DNA of 54,840 nucleotides from an uncultured Prevotellaceae bacterium (GCA_900316445.1 ONCZ01000062.1:1-54840); one strand, 5' to 3'. Shown: positions 24,819 to 35,449, counted from the stretch's first letter. The notes: a model not told the origin generated them from the sequence alone. Made by a program: numbers and translations.

Positions 24819-26912
24819 TTATGAAATGGCCGCCCAATTGATGTTTGTCTTGCGTAATTGACGCAGTCGATACCATAAGATGGCGTACTTCGGTGACTGA
24901 CATTCGGGGTCGTCGTCGATGATTTTCTGAGCCTCGTCGCGGGCCATCTGAACGAGTTGTCCGTCACGGGCAATGTCTGCGATTTTCAAGTCGAAGGCCA
25001 TACCGCTCTGCTGGGTGCCCTCGAGGTCGCCAGGGCCACGCAACTTCAGGTCGGCCTCGGCGATACGGAAACCGTCGTTGGTGTCGCACATGATGTCGAT
25101 GCGCTTACGCGTTTCTTCCGAGAGCTTCAGGGGGGTGACGAGGACGCAGAACGACTGGTCTGCACCACGGCCCACACGGCCACGGAGCTGGTGGAGCTGG
25201 GAGAGGCCGAAACGTTGGGCGTCGAGGATGACCATCACCGAGGCGTTGGGCACATTAACACCCACCTCGATGACGGTGGTGGCAACGAGAATCTGTGTCT
25301 CGCCACTGACGAACCGTTGCATCTCCTCCTCTTTATCCTTGGGCTTCATCTTACCGTGTACCTTGCTGAGACGGAATTCCGGAAAGGCTTGTCTTAATAC
25401 CTCGAAACCTTCCTCGAGATTCTTCAGGTCGCTCTTCTCGCTTTCTTCGATGAGGGGGAAGACGATATAGACCTGACGACCTTCACGGATCTGCTGGCGG
25501 ATGCCGTCGTAGAGGGAGGTCATACGGGTGTCGAAGACATGGGTAGTACGGACGGGCTTACGACCTGGCGGTAACTCGTCGATGACGCTCACGTCGAGGT
25601 CGCCATAGAGGGTCATCGCCAGAGTACGGGGGATGGGTGTGGCGGTCATCACAAGGACATGTGGCGGGTTCTCGCTCTTGCTCCAGAGTTTGGCACGCTG
25701 GGCCACACCGAAGCGGTGCTGTTCGTCGACAACGACGAACCCCAGGCGGGCGAACTGTACCGTATCTTCGATGACGGCATGGGTGCCCACGAGGATGTGG
25801 ATGGTGCCGTCGAGCAGGCCTTCGAGCACCTCCTCACGACGCTTGCCCTTGACGATGCCCGTCAACAGCGCCACTCTGAGATCCATGCCGTCGAGAAACT
25901 GCATGATGGTCTGCAGGTGCTGTTCGGCGAGGATTTCCGTGGGGGCCATGATACAGGTCTGATAACCGTTATCGATGGCGATGAGCATCGACATCAGGGC
26001 CACGAGGGTCTTGCCTGATCCCACATCGCCCTGTAGCAGTCGGTTCATTTGCCTTCCTGATCCTACATCAACCCTGATCTCCCTAATCACCCTTTTCTGC
26101 GCTCCCGTCAGTGGAAAGGGCAGATGGTCGTGATAGAATGTGTTGAACACCTCGCCGACTTGTGAGAATACATAGCCGCGATATTTACGACGGTGGTCGC
26201 TCGCGTACCTTAATATATTTAATTGCACATAGAAGAGCTCCTCGAACTTCAGCCTGACTCGAGCCCGTTCCAGATCCTTGGCGTTCTGCGGATAATGAAC
26301 GATGCGGAAGGCCTCGTCGCGCCCCATCAGATGACGGCTGGCGATGATGAAATCCGGCAGGGTCTCAGGCAGGGGCGGCATTTTCTCAACGAGCGTCTTT
26401 GTGAGCCGTTCCACAGCACGGGAATTCAGACTAGACTTCTTCATCTTCTCCGTCGTGTTGTAATAGGGCTGGAGTCCCATCGACGAGAAGTCTATCTTTG
26501 AGGCATCGTCAAGGTCGGGGTGGGTGAAGTTGATGCGGTTGTTGAAGACGGTGGGCTTGCCGAAGACCACGTACTCTGTGCCGATGCGATAGGTCTGCTT
26601 GGCGTATTTGCCCCCATTGAACCACGTGAGGTCGCAGATGGCCGTACCGTCGGTGAAGTGGGCGACGACGCGCTCCTTACGGGGCCCCATCGCAAAGGTT
26701 TCAAAGCTGAGGATGTGTCCCACGACCTGCACGTAAGGCATTTCGCCCGTCAACTCGTGGATAGTGTAGACCTTCGAACGGTCCACATATTTATATGGAT
26801 AGTATTCGAGCAGGTCACCGTATGTCTCGATGCCGAGTTCGTTGCTCAGCATCTTCTTGCGGTTAGGGCCTACGCCCGGCAAGAATTTGATGTCCTGATC
26901 GAGAATATTCAT
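24819..26912 (-). CDS. recG: ATP-dependent DNA helicase RecG
   Basis: 697 residues, full length for the family. The wedge/OB domain (LPGVGPNRKKML front, about 60-140) is followed by the helicase core: Walker A GDVGSGKT (295-302), DEQH box (396-399), TATPIPRTLAM, and QRFGLSQLHQLRGRVGRG motif VI. RecG unwinds branched DNA and remodels stalled forks. It is third in the DJ-1, ispD, recG operon, 3 nt after the ispD stop. Confidence 0.96.
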   Translation of the reverse strand: MNILDQDIKFLPGVGPNRKKMLSNELGIETYGDLLEYYPYKYVDRSKVYTIHELTGEMPYVQVVGHILSFETFAMGPRKERVVAHFTDGTAICDLTWFNGGKYAKQTYRIGTEYVVFGKPTVFNNRINFTHPDLDDASKIDFSSMGLQPYYNTTEKMKKSSLNSRAVERLTKTLVEKMPPLPETLPDFIIASRHLMGRDEAFRIVHYPQNAKDLERARVRLKFEELFYVQLNILRYASDHRRKYRGYVFSQVGEVFNTFYHDHLPFPLTGAQKRVIREIRVDVGSGRQMNRLLQGDVGSGKTLVALMSMLIAIDNGYQTCIMAPTEILAEQHLQTIMQFLDGMDLRVALLTGIVKGKRREEVLEGLLDGTIHILVGTHAVIEDTVQFARLGFVVVDEQHRFGVAQRAKLWSKSENPPHVLVMTATPIPRTLAMTLYGDLDVSVIDELPPGRKPVRTTHVFDTRMTSLYDGIRQQIREGRQVYIVFPLIEESEKSDLKNLEEGFEVLRQAFPEFRLSKVHGKMKPKDKEEEMQRFVSGETQILVATTVIEVGVNVPNASVMVILDAQRFGLSQLHQLRGRVGRGADQSFCVLVTPLKLSEETRKRIDIMCDTNDGFRIAEADLKLRGPGDLEGTQQSGMAFDLKIADIARDGQLVQMARDEAQKIIDDDPECQSPKYAILWYRLRQLRKTNINWAAIS

Positions 26913-26915
26913 TGT

Positions 26916-27602
26916 TTAAATCAGCACTTCAGCAATCTTGAGGTCATAGGGTGTGGTAATCTTGATGTTCTCGCGGTTGCCCTCGACAAGGGTGATCTGA
27001 TGGCCGTAGCTCTCCACAACGGAGGCATCGTCGGTGAAACCGTCGTTGTAAGGCTGTCGGTTCGCAGCCTTCAGCAGTTGGATGTCAAAAGTCTGAGGTG
27101 TCTGCACTAGCCGGTATTCATCCCGAGGTACGGTAACGGAATCTGCCTCTGCCTCACAAGGGGTCTGACCCTTTGTGAGGTGGCGAACGGTTTCGACGAC
27201 GGGGATGACGGGGATGACGGCTTTGGCCGTGCGGGCCGTCTCGTAGCAATTCCTGATCACTTCGATGCTGGGGAAAGGACGTACACCATCGTGTACACCT
27301 ACCACACCCTTGGCATCATCTGGCACCTTGGCGAGTCCGTTCTGCACGGAGTGGAAGCGTGTCTGACCACCGTTGGCCAGAGTGTACGCCACGTCGAAAT
27401 GGTATTCCTCGCAGAGCTGGTGCCAATAGGCTTGCTGGGCCTCGGGCAATACCAGGATGATCTGCAGATCCGTATCGTACTCCCTGAATCTCTCCAGCGT
27501 CCGCATCAGCACCGGCTTCCCGCCAATAGGCAGGAACTGCTTGGGAATGTCGCTCCCCATCCGCAGTCCCTTTCCTCCTGCCACAATGATTACGTAGTCC
27601 AT
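26916..27602 (-). CDS. ispD: 2-C-methyl-D-erythritol 4-phosphate cytidylyltransferase
   Basis: 228 residues. The nucleotide-binding front [17 protein letters not shown] (about 9-25) and HDGVRPFPS (about 103) are typical of IspD. It makes CDP-methylerythritol from MEP and CTP in the non-mevalonate isoprenoid pathway. Its ATG overlaps the stop of the DJ-1 gene (TAATG), so translation is coupled. Confidence 0.94.
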   Translation of the reverse strand: MDYVIIVAGGKGLRMGSDIPKQFLPIGGKPVLMRTLERFREYDTDLQIILVLPEAQQAYWHQLCEEYHFDVAYTLANGGQTRFHSVQNGLAKVPDDAKGVVGVHDGVRPFPSIEVIRNCYETARTAKAVIPVIPVVETVRHLTKGQTPCEAEADSVTVPRDEYRLVQTPQTFDIQLLKAANRQPYNDGFTDDASVVESYGHQITLVEGNRENIKITTPYDLKIAEVLI

Positions 27603-28168
27603 TATTTCCCCATCAGGTGTTTGTAGCGCATTCCCTCGGCGATCTGGTCGGAGGTGGCTTTATCGACGAGCTGGGTAAGCAGTTCGTAAGCGTAGGGGAA
27701 GGCAGCGGCAGGACCCTCGCCAGTGGTGATGTTGCCATCGATGGTTACGAGATCAGCCGTATAAGTGGCGTTCTTCAGCGCCTGTTCGAAACCGGGATAA
27801 CAGGTGGCGCGCTTGCCGTCGAGGATGCCCAACGGTGCAAGCACCACTGCAGGAGATGCACAGATGGCGGCGATTTTCTTTCCGGCAGCGAACTGTGCCT
27901 TCAAAGCCTCACACACTCCCTCGTGGGCAAACAGATTACTGGCTCCGGGCATACCGCCGGGTAGCATCAGCAGGTCTGCATCCGTATAGTCACTCTGGTC
28001 GAACTGAATGTCAGTCTCGATGCTCACACCGTGGGCGGACTCCACCTGGGTGAACTCCGTCGTGCTGACTGTTACCACTTCTACACCTCCACGACGCAAT
28101 ACGTCAATGGGAATCAGGGCCTCGACATCCTCGAAGCCGTCTGCTAAGAATACATAAACTTTTGCCAT
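27602..28168 (-). CDS. DJ-1/PfpI family protein
   Basis: 188 residues from ATG 28168 ([20 protein letters not shown]). The nucleophile-elbow Cys lies in [15 protein letters not shown] (about 100-115), with Glu in the GFEDVE front. These proteins act as glyoxalase III/deglycase-like or chaperone proteins, or in thiazole-related context (YajL/ThiJ). It is the first gene of the ispD-recG operon. A -7 box lies at 28200-28207 (minus strand). Confidence 0.9.
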   Translation of the reverse strand: MAKVYVFLADGFEDVEALIPIDVLRRGGVEVVTVSTTEFTQVESAHGVSIETDIQFDQSDYTDADLLMLPGGMPGASNLFAHEGVCEALKAQFAAGKKIAAICASPAVVLAPLGILDGKRATCYPGFEQALKNATYTADLVTIDGNITTGEGPAAAFPYAYELLTQLVDKATSDQIAEGMRYKHLMGK

Positions 28169-28199
28169 AGTCTTACTTATTTGATTGGTTTTCTGACCG

Positions 28200-28300
28200 C
28201 AAAGATACAACATTTTATTCACAAAGGACACAAAGTACACAAAATTCTTTAAGTTTTTCGTGTCCTTAGTGTCCTTTGTGAAGAATTTCCATTATCTTTG
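28200..28300. repeat. Mirror-symmetric inverted-arm element with divergent promoters (DJ-1/nadK)
   Basis: The arms 28218-28240 and 28260-28282 are inverse with 21 of 23 matches, built of 9-bp CACAAAGGA-type units. The -7 boxes are TATCTTTG on both strands (28200-28207 minus; 28293-28300 plus), each exactly 10 bp outside its arm. Confidence 0.88.
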
Positions 28301-28318
28301 CAGGCAAAAGCGATGATT

Positions 28319-29203
28319 ATGGAACATTCGAGACTTAAATTTGCCCTGTTCGGCAACATCTATCAGACCAAGAAGTCTGCATCGATCCAGAAGGTGCTTG
28401 CCTGCCTCTCTGAGCACGATGCCGAGGTCAACGTAGACAAGGAGTATTACGATTTCCTGACGCTCGACCAGCGTCTTGACGTCCGTGCTAACGGCATCTT
28501 CGAGGGTAATGACTTCGATGCAGACTTTGTCATCTCGATGGGTGGCGACGGAACGTTCCTTAAAGCCGCCAGTCGTGTGAGGGAGAAGATGATTCCCATC
28601 CTCGGCGTGAATATGGGTCGTCTGGGATTCCTTGCCGATGTCAGTCCCAGCGAGATCGAACAATGTGTGAAGGCCCTCTATGCCGACGACTTCGCCATAG
28701 AGAACCGTGCCCTCATCAAGGTGGAGACCGACGGCGAGCCTCTGGAGGGCTATCCCTGTGCCCTCAACGACGTTGCCATCCTCAAACGCGACACCGCCTC
28801 GATGATTTCCATCCGTGCCAGCATCAACGGCGAATACCTCACCACCTACCAGGCTGACGGTCTCGTCATCTCTACCCCTACCGGTTCAACCGCCTATTCC
28901 CTCTCCAACGGCGGACCGATCATCGTGCCAGGCACGAAGGTGTTCTCGATGACGGCCGTAGCACCACACTCGATGAATATCCGTCCGATCGTGCTCTCCG
29001 ACTCCTCTGAGATCACGCTGACCGTCGAGAGCCGTTCGCATAATTTCCTTGTCGCCATCGACGGCCGTTCGGAGAAGTGCAAGGAGGGTACGAAGCTCAC
29101 GTTGCGCCGTGCGCCCTACGATGTCAAGGTGGTGAAGCGCTCCCGTTTGAGTTACTTCAACACCCTGCGTGAAAAGATGATGTGGGGTGTCGATGCCCGC
29201 TGA
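28319..29203 (+). CDS. nadK: NAD kinase
   Basis: 294 residues from ATG 28319 (MEHSRLKFALFGNIYQ); ATG 28313 is possible. Motifs: MGGDGTFLKAA (GGDG 75-78), GVNMGRLGFLADVS, STPTGSTAYSLSNGGPI, and IDGRSEK. It phosphorylates NAD to NADP. It is convergent with the histidine kinase gene, with only 12 bp between stops. Confidence 0.95.
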   Translation: MEHSRLKFALFGNIYQTKKSASIQKVLACLSEHDAEVNVDKEYYDFLTLDQRLDVRANGIFEGNDFDADFVISMGGDGTFLKAASRVREKMIPILGVNMGRLGFLADVSPSEIEQCVKALYADDFAIENRALIKVETDGEPLEGYPCALNDVAILKRDTASMISIRASINGEYLTTYQADGLVISTPTGSTAYSLSNGGPIIVPGTKVFSMTAVAPHSMNIRPIVLSDSSEITLTVESRSHNFLVAIDGRSEKCKEGTKLTLRRAPYDVKVVKRSRLSYFNTLREKMMWGVDAR

Positions 29204-29215
29204 ATCAGGAATACC

Positions 29216-30994
29216 TCAGGCAGGTATCTTGACAATGAAGCGGGCGCCGTCGTGGTAGTCTTTGTCAAGCACGACGTCACCTCCCAGTCTGAGGGCGATG
29301 TTCTTACAGAATGTCAGGCCCAGTCCCAGTCCTTCGCTGAAATCGTCGATCTTCGTGAAATGTCCGAAGATTCTCTCCTCGTCGCCCTCAGGTATGCCTG
29401 TGCCGGTGTCCGTCACAGACAGCAGCCACATACCGTCTTTCATATCGCTGCTGAGGGTGATGCCTCCTTCATCCGTAAACTTGTCGGCATTCATCAGAAT
29501 CTCCATAATGACGCTCTTAAGCAGACTCCTGTTGCTCTTCACGGTGACATCTTGGCCGATGCTGGAAGAATAGCTGAAGCCTATGGTCTGCTTCATCGGC
29601 TTGAACTCCTTCACAATCTCTCGGCAGAACTCGTGGCAGTTGATGGTCTCACTGTTATTGTTCATATTGATGCTGTCCACGTCAGAGAGGGTAATCAGGT
29701 GGTTCAGGCTGTTGGTGATGATCGTGGCGCTGTGCTCGATGCGCTTGGCCAAATCCTGTCGCTCGTCATCGGCCAGTTCGTCTATCTGGTTGGCGAGGAT
29801 GGTGGAGAACCCCGAGACGGCGTTCAGCGGTGTGCGTATCTGATGGCTCACGTTCTGGATGAAGGCCGTCTTCATACGGTCTGCCTCTTGGGCGTGGTCG
29901 CGTGCCAGGATGAGTTGGTGGTTCTGCTCCATCAGCTCCCGCATATGCCTCCTGCGGCTCCAGATGAAATAGGAGAGGAAGAGCACGCCGAGCACGCAGG
30001 CTCCCAGGGCGATGTAGGTCATCAGGTCATAAGCCTTATCCTTCTCCCGTCGCATCTGTTCGAGGTTGATATCGTTGCTGATGTCGTTGATTTCCATCGA
30101 CGAGATTTCGCTGTACCATTTCTCCCGGGCCTTGAGCAGCGTTTTCAGCGCCTCTGCCTCAGCAGCCCTGTCGCCCTTCATATCATAGATCTTCGTGAGG
30201 AAGAGCAGTTGGTCTAGACGGTTGTTCATTTTGCTGTTGATCTCCAGCGCATCGTCAAAGCGTCCTTCGAAGCTGGCCATACCCTGTTCTACATAGTCTT
30301 CGTAAGACGGGTTGTATTCCTTTGGGTCGGAGAGTTTGATCTGGCTGTTCTTGTTGTAGGCCTTTATGAAGCCCGTCCTGTCTTTCTTGCCGAACTCGAT
30401 AATGCATTTCATCTGCAGGGCGGCACTCAGGTCGCGGTTGTCTTCGCAGAGCGCGATGCACTTGTCAATGCTGATGGTGGCCGAGTCGGGGTTGTCGAAG
30501 GCGAGGATGTTTGCCAGCAGCATATAGATGTTGCTGGCCTCCGCCCGGTATTCTTTCCTGCCCTTTAGTTTCTCCAGCGCCTGGTCGAGGTATTTCTTAC
30601 ACATCGCTATGTTGTTCCGGGTGCCGTAGAACATCCCCATCAGATAGTCCATCCGGTAGAACTCGTCCATATGGTTGTTGCTCATAATGAAGTCGTTCAT
30701 AGCCTCCGTCTTCTTCAGGGCCGAATAGAAATGGTCGTTGTTGATGTCGTAGACAATCTCGTTTTCCCAGGCCGTGTACATCTCGTGCCACTTGCCCATC
30801 GTCTTGTAATAGCTTCGCAGTTGGTGGACGGCGTCCTCGAAGGCCAGCCTGTCTGAGGTGTCGAAGTATTTATACATCTCCTCCCGCAGACGTGTCTCCT
30901 CAGGATCCTCCTGTTCTTCAGCGAAAGCTGTCACCAAACCAAACAGGAGGAGCGCCAATAGAAGTGTCGTCTTTGTCTTTATATAGCTGTTCAT
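29216..30994 (-). CDS. TPR sensor histidine kinase (orphan)
   Basis: 592 residues. Signal peptide 1-25, TPR-like helical periplasmic region (about 35-310), transmembrane helix (about 325-345), HisKA with phospho-acceptor His384 in NVSHQIRTPLNAV, and HATPase_c (ILMNADKF N-box, DTGTGIP, GLGLGLTFCK). The residue after the His is Gln, not the usual Glu, a variant I recall from Prevotella TPR kinases that may alter catalysis. No response regulator lies nearby. Its start is 8 nt after the C10 protease stop, so the two are co-transcribed. Confidence 0.9.
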   Translation of the reverse strand: MNSYIKTKTTLLLALLLFGLVTAFAEEQEDPEETRLREEMYKYFDTSDRLAFEDAVHQLRSYYKTMGKWHEMYTAWENEIVYDINNDHFYSALKKTEAMNDFIMSNNHMDEFYRMDYLMGMFYGTRNNIAMCKKYLDQALEKLKGRKEYRAEASNIYMLLANILAFDNPDSATISIDKCIALCEDNRDLSAALQMKCIIEFGKKDRTGFIKAYNKNSQIKLSDPKEYNPSYEDYVEQGMASFEGRFDDALEINSKMNNRLDQLLFLTKIYDMKGDRAAEAEALKTLLKAREKWYSEISSMEINDISNDINLEQMRREKDKAYDLMTYIALGACVLGVLFLSYFIWSRRRHMRELMEQNHQLILARDHAQEADRMKTAFIQNVSHQIRTPLNAVSGFSTILANQIDELADDERQDLAKRIEHSATIITNSLNHLITLSDVDSINMNNNSETINCHEFCREIVKEFKPMKQTIGFSYSSSIGQDVTVKSNRSLLKSVIMEILMNADKFTDEGGITLSSDMKDGMWLLSVTDTGTGIPEGDEERIFGHFTKIDDFSEGLGLGLTFCKNIALRLGGDVVLDKDYHDGARFIVKIPA

Positions 30995-31002
30995 AGATGT
31001 AT

Positions 31003-34000
31003 CTATTTCTTAACAATTTTCTTTCCCCCAACGATGTATATTCCCTTAGGAAGGGTGGCCAGTTTCTCGCGCACCTCATCCTGTGGAATTTTTCCGATGA
31101 AGAGACCGGAGGTGTTGTATATCTCTACTTGTCCGTTGGTGTCCACCTGTCTTCCTTCCATGGCACTGGCTACACCGTTAAGTGTCAGTGTGACAGGATC
31201 TGTCAATTCCTTGTCGTGTCCCAATGAGGTGTAGTAAACCGTAATGGTATAGGGCACCTGATAGGTCAGGTCGCCTATGATGAACGATATGGCACGGTTC
31301 TTTCCCGCCTCCAGTGTCAGCGGTTTTTCGTAGGTACGTTCTGCCTCTCCGTCGGTTGTCGCAACCACCTTCAACTCTCCTGTGTAGTCTATGGCATCTG
31401 TATTTGCCACGTCTATCAGCAGATTTAGTCGGGTGTCAGAGACAATTTGCGTGCTCATATCTACATTTTCGTAGCTGGCCTCGCCGGTCAGGTGTGCTTC
31501 GGAATTCTTCTCGCCGATGGTTATGTCTTGAGTTGCCAATACTGTTCTGCCTTCAGCGTCGGACGTGATCTTGACTGTCTTCACCCCTGCTGTTCGTGGC
31601 GTGAACTTGGCTGTGTACTTGGCCGTCTTTCCGGACTCAAGGCTGTTAATGCGTGCCATACTGCTTAGGATGTCGTCGACAAACACATAAACGATGCCGT
31701 CATTGACGTTGCCACGGTTGGTGATGGTCATCTCGGTGCTGACAGGTTCGAAGGTAAGCATGGAGCCTTGGAATGTCATGTTGTCAACGTCAAACTTGGT
31801 GACAGGTTTGAACTTGTTGACAGTGAATACCGGACTCTTGGCTGCCTGCCGCCAACCGTCATACCACCAATAATAATAGGAGATGTAGTACGACTTTCCG
31901 TCTTCCAGTTCGTCATAGATGAATTCCCAGCTGTCGCTATCCGTGGGGTTAAGCTGGCAGAGGATGCTATTATTTACAATGACATCATTCTTGGATGACT
32001 TGTTACCATGGCCTTCCTTGTGGATTCTGACAGACCCTTCTCTGTTGAATGGGGTTTGTCCAACGTTCTTAATAGAGATTTCGTATTTGACTTTCTCTTT
32101 GCCCAATTCGTTTTCGACGAGGTCATCCACCTTGATGTCCACCTCCAGGGTAGGTTCCGGCTCAGGACCAATCTCCATTTCGTACGAGTCGATCCAGTCG
32201 TCTTTAGCCCAGTATCTATAGTCGTTTTTGGACGAGGCGACGTCGAAATAGAGTGTTCCTTTTTGGGCCGGATAGAAGACCACATCGTACGTGGCCGTAC
32301 CACCTGGTTCAATGTCTAAGTAGATGGGTTTGATGTTCTGGTCCTTGCCTGTTGTCTGGTAGTAGATGGTGCCCTTGCGCTCCTTACCCTTGTTGATGAG
32401 AGGGATATGGGCTGTAATCGGACTACCTACCAGGAAGTTCCCATCGAAGGTCACGTTGCCGGCCTGCTGGAAGTTATGACCTGTCATATCGTCTGCCAGC
32501 CATAGGGTGAAGGCATCCGATTCTGTGGCACGTATCCATTCATTGCGCGACCGATAATAGGTGATGAAGAAATACTCCTCACCGTCTTTTAGATTCCTGA
32601 ATGAGATGGTTCCGAATCCTTCCTGATTGGGATCGAGATGGCAGGTCATGGAGTCGGTTGCCACGCAGTCTCCCCATTCATCGTCGATATCGGTCAGTGT
32701 CTGGTAGAGGCATATCAATATCATATCATCATACACCTCCGTGTTAGTGTTCTCGACAGAGATATTCAGTGTCACCTCGTGACTTCCCAACCAGTATTTT
32801 TCTCCGTAGTCGTAGTCTCTCTCCAAGTCGCTCACAGATACACCGATGGCAAGCTGGCTCTCGGTGCTGTTGCCGATGATGATGTTTTGGTTGATGGCCA
32901 CATCCGTACCTTCGGCATCACGCGTCACCTTGAAATTCCAGACCCCGGCCTTGTCGGCCTTGAACTGGTATTTGCAGACACCTAGGGCTCCGGGTGGTAT
33001 GTTCACATCCAAGGCCGTCGGTTTGCCGTCGTTCTCCCAGATGTAGAGCTTTCCGTTGCTCATATTACCTTCATTGCGTACAAACAGCTGCATCTCAATG
33101 TCCTCACCCTTCTCCAGTGTTCCGTTGAAGATCATGTCCTCGACTGTGAACATCGTGATCTGAACGGCTACCTCTGGCTTGCGTACGTGGATATTCTCCG
33201 ACTGTGCGGCACGCACCCATTCATTGCCTGAGTGATAGAGTGTCCTGGCGTAATAGCTCTGGTCGAAGTCCAGGTCTTCGCAGTTGAATGTCATTGTGGC
33301 TGTACCGCCTTTCTCAATGCGGCAGGTCTTCTCTTCTGTATAGACAGGCTTGCCAGGAGCCGTCAGATTGTACAATTGTAACAGCACTTTGTTGTCATAA
33401 GTGTCCGTTCCTGTATTCCTGATGTCGACGCTCAGGTTGATCCGGTTTTCCTCTGTTCGGCCGTTCTCCACGTTTGTGGCGTTGATTTTCATCTCCAGAC
33501 TGGCTTCGGGATAGAGGGCCACGGCAAACTCTCCCTCGGCCACGATGTTTTTGCCCTCGCTGTCCGTCGTGATGACGATCTTATGCTCACCTGCCAGAAC
33601 GTTTTTGAGTGTATTTGTCCACTCCGCACTCTTTTCTGCTTCCAACTTGAAATCTGACGAGCCAGCCGCCTGACCGTCAAGCATCATATAGAGGTGGCCG
33701 TCGTAGTCTGTGCCGTAGTTTGTGATTATGACACTCAGTTTCACCTCTCCGCCTTGATAGAACTGTCCGCCGATGCTCATCTGTCCGCTCAACATAATGA
33801 CGACGGGCTGTACAGGCTGCTCTGTCCCGCCTTGGTCAGGTTCGCTTGTCGGCAGGTTCGGATTCGGGATTTCCTGCGCCACGAGCGTCATCTTCTTTCC
33901 GCTGATGGTCACGAGGATGCCGTTCTGCCAAGCGTTCTCACACGGGGTCCACTCTGTTGTGCCGGTAGGTCTGTTGGCTGCTATCATATAATATTGTCCG

Positions 34001-35370
34001 TCGGGCAGCGACTTTCCGAATTGTATAGTGTTCGACCCGGTATAGCCGGTGCCATATTTGAAGTCCGCATTGAACATCTGTCCAGCGTCCACCTGCTTGT
34101 AGTCTGTCGTGTATATCAGGGCGCCGAAGTCATAGCTGTTGGGAATACCATAGTTGGAAACAGAGAACTGCAGGGACACATGGAAGTCCATACCGGCAGC
34201 CATCTTGTCGCACGATTCCGCCATTGGCACAAATGTCGCCACGTTCAGATAGTCGGTCAGTATCGTGGGTTCCGACGCTCCTTTAGGCTGGATGCCAATG
34301 TTGGCGTCTTGACTCATGTTGTATCCGTCAGCCGAGCCGCTGGCACCGATGCCGTTGTTGTTGGGGGGATTTAAGGCGCTGAGCAGGAAGTAACCGTCAT
34401 CCATACCCTTCCATCCCCAGTTCACGTGGAAGTAGCCGTTGCCGTCATAACCGTCAATGACGAACTCATGGCCTCCTGCCGACGACTGTCCACCATAGAT
34501 GACCGGTCTTCCGCTGATCATTTCCGCATAGATGATGCGGTTCCACTCATCGGCAGAATAATCATTACGCTGGATATTCTTCACCGTGTTGCTGTAGCCG
34601 AAATAGTGTCTCAGCGCCGGTGCTACAGCTTCGGAGGATGCTCCCGAACCGTAGTTGGTGTAGTCCATCAGTATGCTTGCTCCGCAGAGCTGCATCAGGG
34701 TGGCTACGGCATTGTTCTGAGCAGTGGTGGCGTTATAGCTGTAGCTGTCTATGATGTTGTTCCAGTCGATGCTCGTGACGGGGATGGCGTCCACCTTGAT
34801 CTTGGCGCTGGTCGTCGTGAACGAAGGAATCTCCTGAATAGTCTGTGCAGGGTAACGGTGGTAGTTCATCACCTGTGCCATCGCCGTTGCCACGCAGCCT
34901 GTCACGCAAGGCGTATCATAGAGTTTAGGACATTTGTTGTAGTATGGTGCGTCTTGTCCCCAAAGAGAACTTATCATTGGGGCTACGGGGCGTCCCAGTT
35001 CGCTGGTTGTCGCTGGTGTAGCTCTTGTTATGCTCATCTGATCTGCATAGCCTTGAAGCCAGGCCTTCATATTATCGGGAATGGTTTCTATGTCAAAGGA
35101 GCCCTTATCGGCATAACCCAGCACTCCGGGCGTACGGTCATCGCCGCTGGCAATCACGTAGCCTTGTGACTCTCCGACGTTGAACACATAGTAGCTTTCA
35201 GTCTGACAGGCCGTTGTCATAGTCATAATTTTCTTGCCACGCGCCATAGCTGGTTGTTTATCAGTTATGAAACGGAGAGCGTTCTGTTTGGCTTGTTCCA
35301 AGTCTACCGGGCCTGCGTATGCCACGATGCTCAGACAGATGATGATGGTCAGTAATAATGGTTTCTTCAT
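31003..35370 (-). CDS. Secreted C10 (streptopain-like) cysteine protease with Por tail
   Basis: 1455 residues from ATG 35370. Signal peptide 1-19 (AYAG), propeptide of the Spi type (about 20-115), C10 peptidase domain (about 130-350) with catalytic Cys159 (VTGCVATAMAQVMNYHRYP) and His301 (AGGHEFVIDGYD), and FHVNWGWKG. A long string of beta-sandwich/CARDB-like repeats follows (about 380-1370), and a type IX sorting-like tail (VEIYNTSGLFIG...GIYIVGGKKIVKK). It is likely a surface or secreted protease related to SpeB and interpain A. Promoter at 35396-35427; a histidine kinase gene follows in the same operon. Confidence 0.92.
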   Translation of the reverse strand: MKKPLLLTIIICLSIVAYAGPVDLEQAKQNALRFITDKQPAMARGKKIMTMTTACQTESYYVFNVGESQGYVIASGDDRTPGVLGYADKGSFDIETIPDNMKAWLQGYADQMSITRATPATTSELGRPVAPMISSLWGQDAPYYNKCPKLYDTPCVTGCVATAMAQVMNYHRYPAQTIQEIPSFTTTSAKIKVDAIPVTSIDWNNIIDSYSYNATTAQNNAVATLMQLCGASILMDYTNYGSGASSEAVAPALRHYFGYSNTVKNIQRNDYSADEWNRIIYAEMISGRPVIYGGQSSAGGHEFVIDGYDGNGYFHVNWGWKGMDDGYFLLSALNPPNNNGIGASGSADGYNMSQDANIGIQPKGASEPTILTDYLNVATFVPMAESCDKMAAGMDFHVSLQFSVSNYGIPNSYDFGALIYTTDYKQVDAGQMFNADFKYGTGYTGSNTIQFGKSLPDGQYYMIAANRPTGTTEWTPCENAWQNGILVTISGKKMTLVAQEIPNPNLPTSEPDQGGTEQPVQPVVIMLSGQMSIGGQFYQGGEVKLSVIITNYGTDYDGHLYMMLDGQAAGSSDFKLEAEKSAEWTNTLKNVLAGEHKIVITTDSEGKNIVAEGEFAVALYPEASLEMKINATNVENGRTEENRINLSVDIRNTGTDTYDNKVLLQLYNLTAPGKPVYTEEKTCRIEKGGTATMTFNCEDLDFDQSYYARTLYHSGNEWVRAAQSENIHVRKPEVAVQITMFTVEDMIFNGTLEKGEDIEMQLFVRNEGNMSNGKLYIWENDGKPTALDVNIPPGALGVCKYQFKADKAGVWNFKVTRDAEGTDVAINQNIIIGNSTESQLAIGVSVSDLERDYDYGEKYWLGSHEVTLNISVENTNTEVYDDMILICLYQTLTDIDDEWGDCVATDSMTCHLDPNQEGFGTISFRNLKDGEEYFFITYYRSRNEWIRATESDAFTLWLADDMTGHNFQQAGNVTFDGNFLVGSPITAHIPLINKGKERKGTIYYQTTGKDQNIKPIYLDIEPGGTATYDVVFYPAQKGTLYFDVASSKNDYRYWAKDDWIDSYEMEIGPEPEPTLEVDIKVDDLVENELGKEKVKYEISIKNVGQTPFNREGSVRIHKEGHGNKSSKNDVIVNNSILCQLNPTDSDSWEFIYDELEDGKSYYISYYYWWYDGWRQAAKSPVFTVNKFKPVTKFDVDNMTFQGSMLTFEPVSTEMTITNRGNVNDGIVYVFVDDILSSMARINSLESGKTAKYTAKFTPRTAGVKTVKITSDAEGRTVLATQDITIGEKNSEAHLTGEASYENVDMSTQIVSDTRLNLLIDVANTDAIDYTGELKVVATTDGEAERTYEKPLTLEAGKNRAISFIIGDLTYQVPYTITVYYTSLGHDKELTDPVTLTLNGVASAMEGRQVDTNGQVEIYNTSGLFIGKIPQDEVREKLATLPKGIYIVGGKKIVKK

Positions 35371-35395
35371 TGATTGCTTTTGTTCTTTATTGGTG

Positions 35396-35427
35396 CAAAG
35401 GTACAAATAATAATCGAAACCACCAAA
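35396..35427 (-). promoter_or_regulatory. Promoter for C10 protease
   Basis: On the minus strand: TTTG (35424-35427), a 20-bp spacer, TACCTTTG (35396-35403). Confidence 0.8.
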
Positions 35428-35449
35428 TATTTTCGCGAAAATTTTAAAT

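Noticed and set aside
29252-30217. 321-codon plus-strand frame
   Set aside because: Antisense to the histidine kinase, which has all kinase motifs.
33694-34374. 226-codon plus-strand frame
   Set aside because: Antisense to the C10 protease beta-repeat region.
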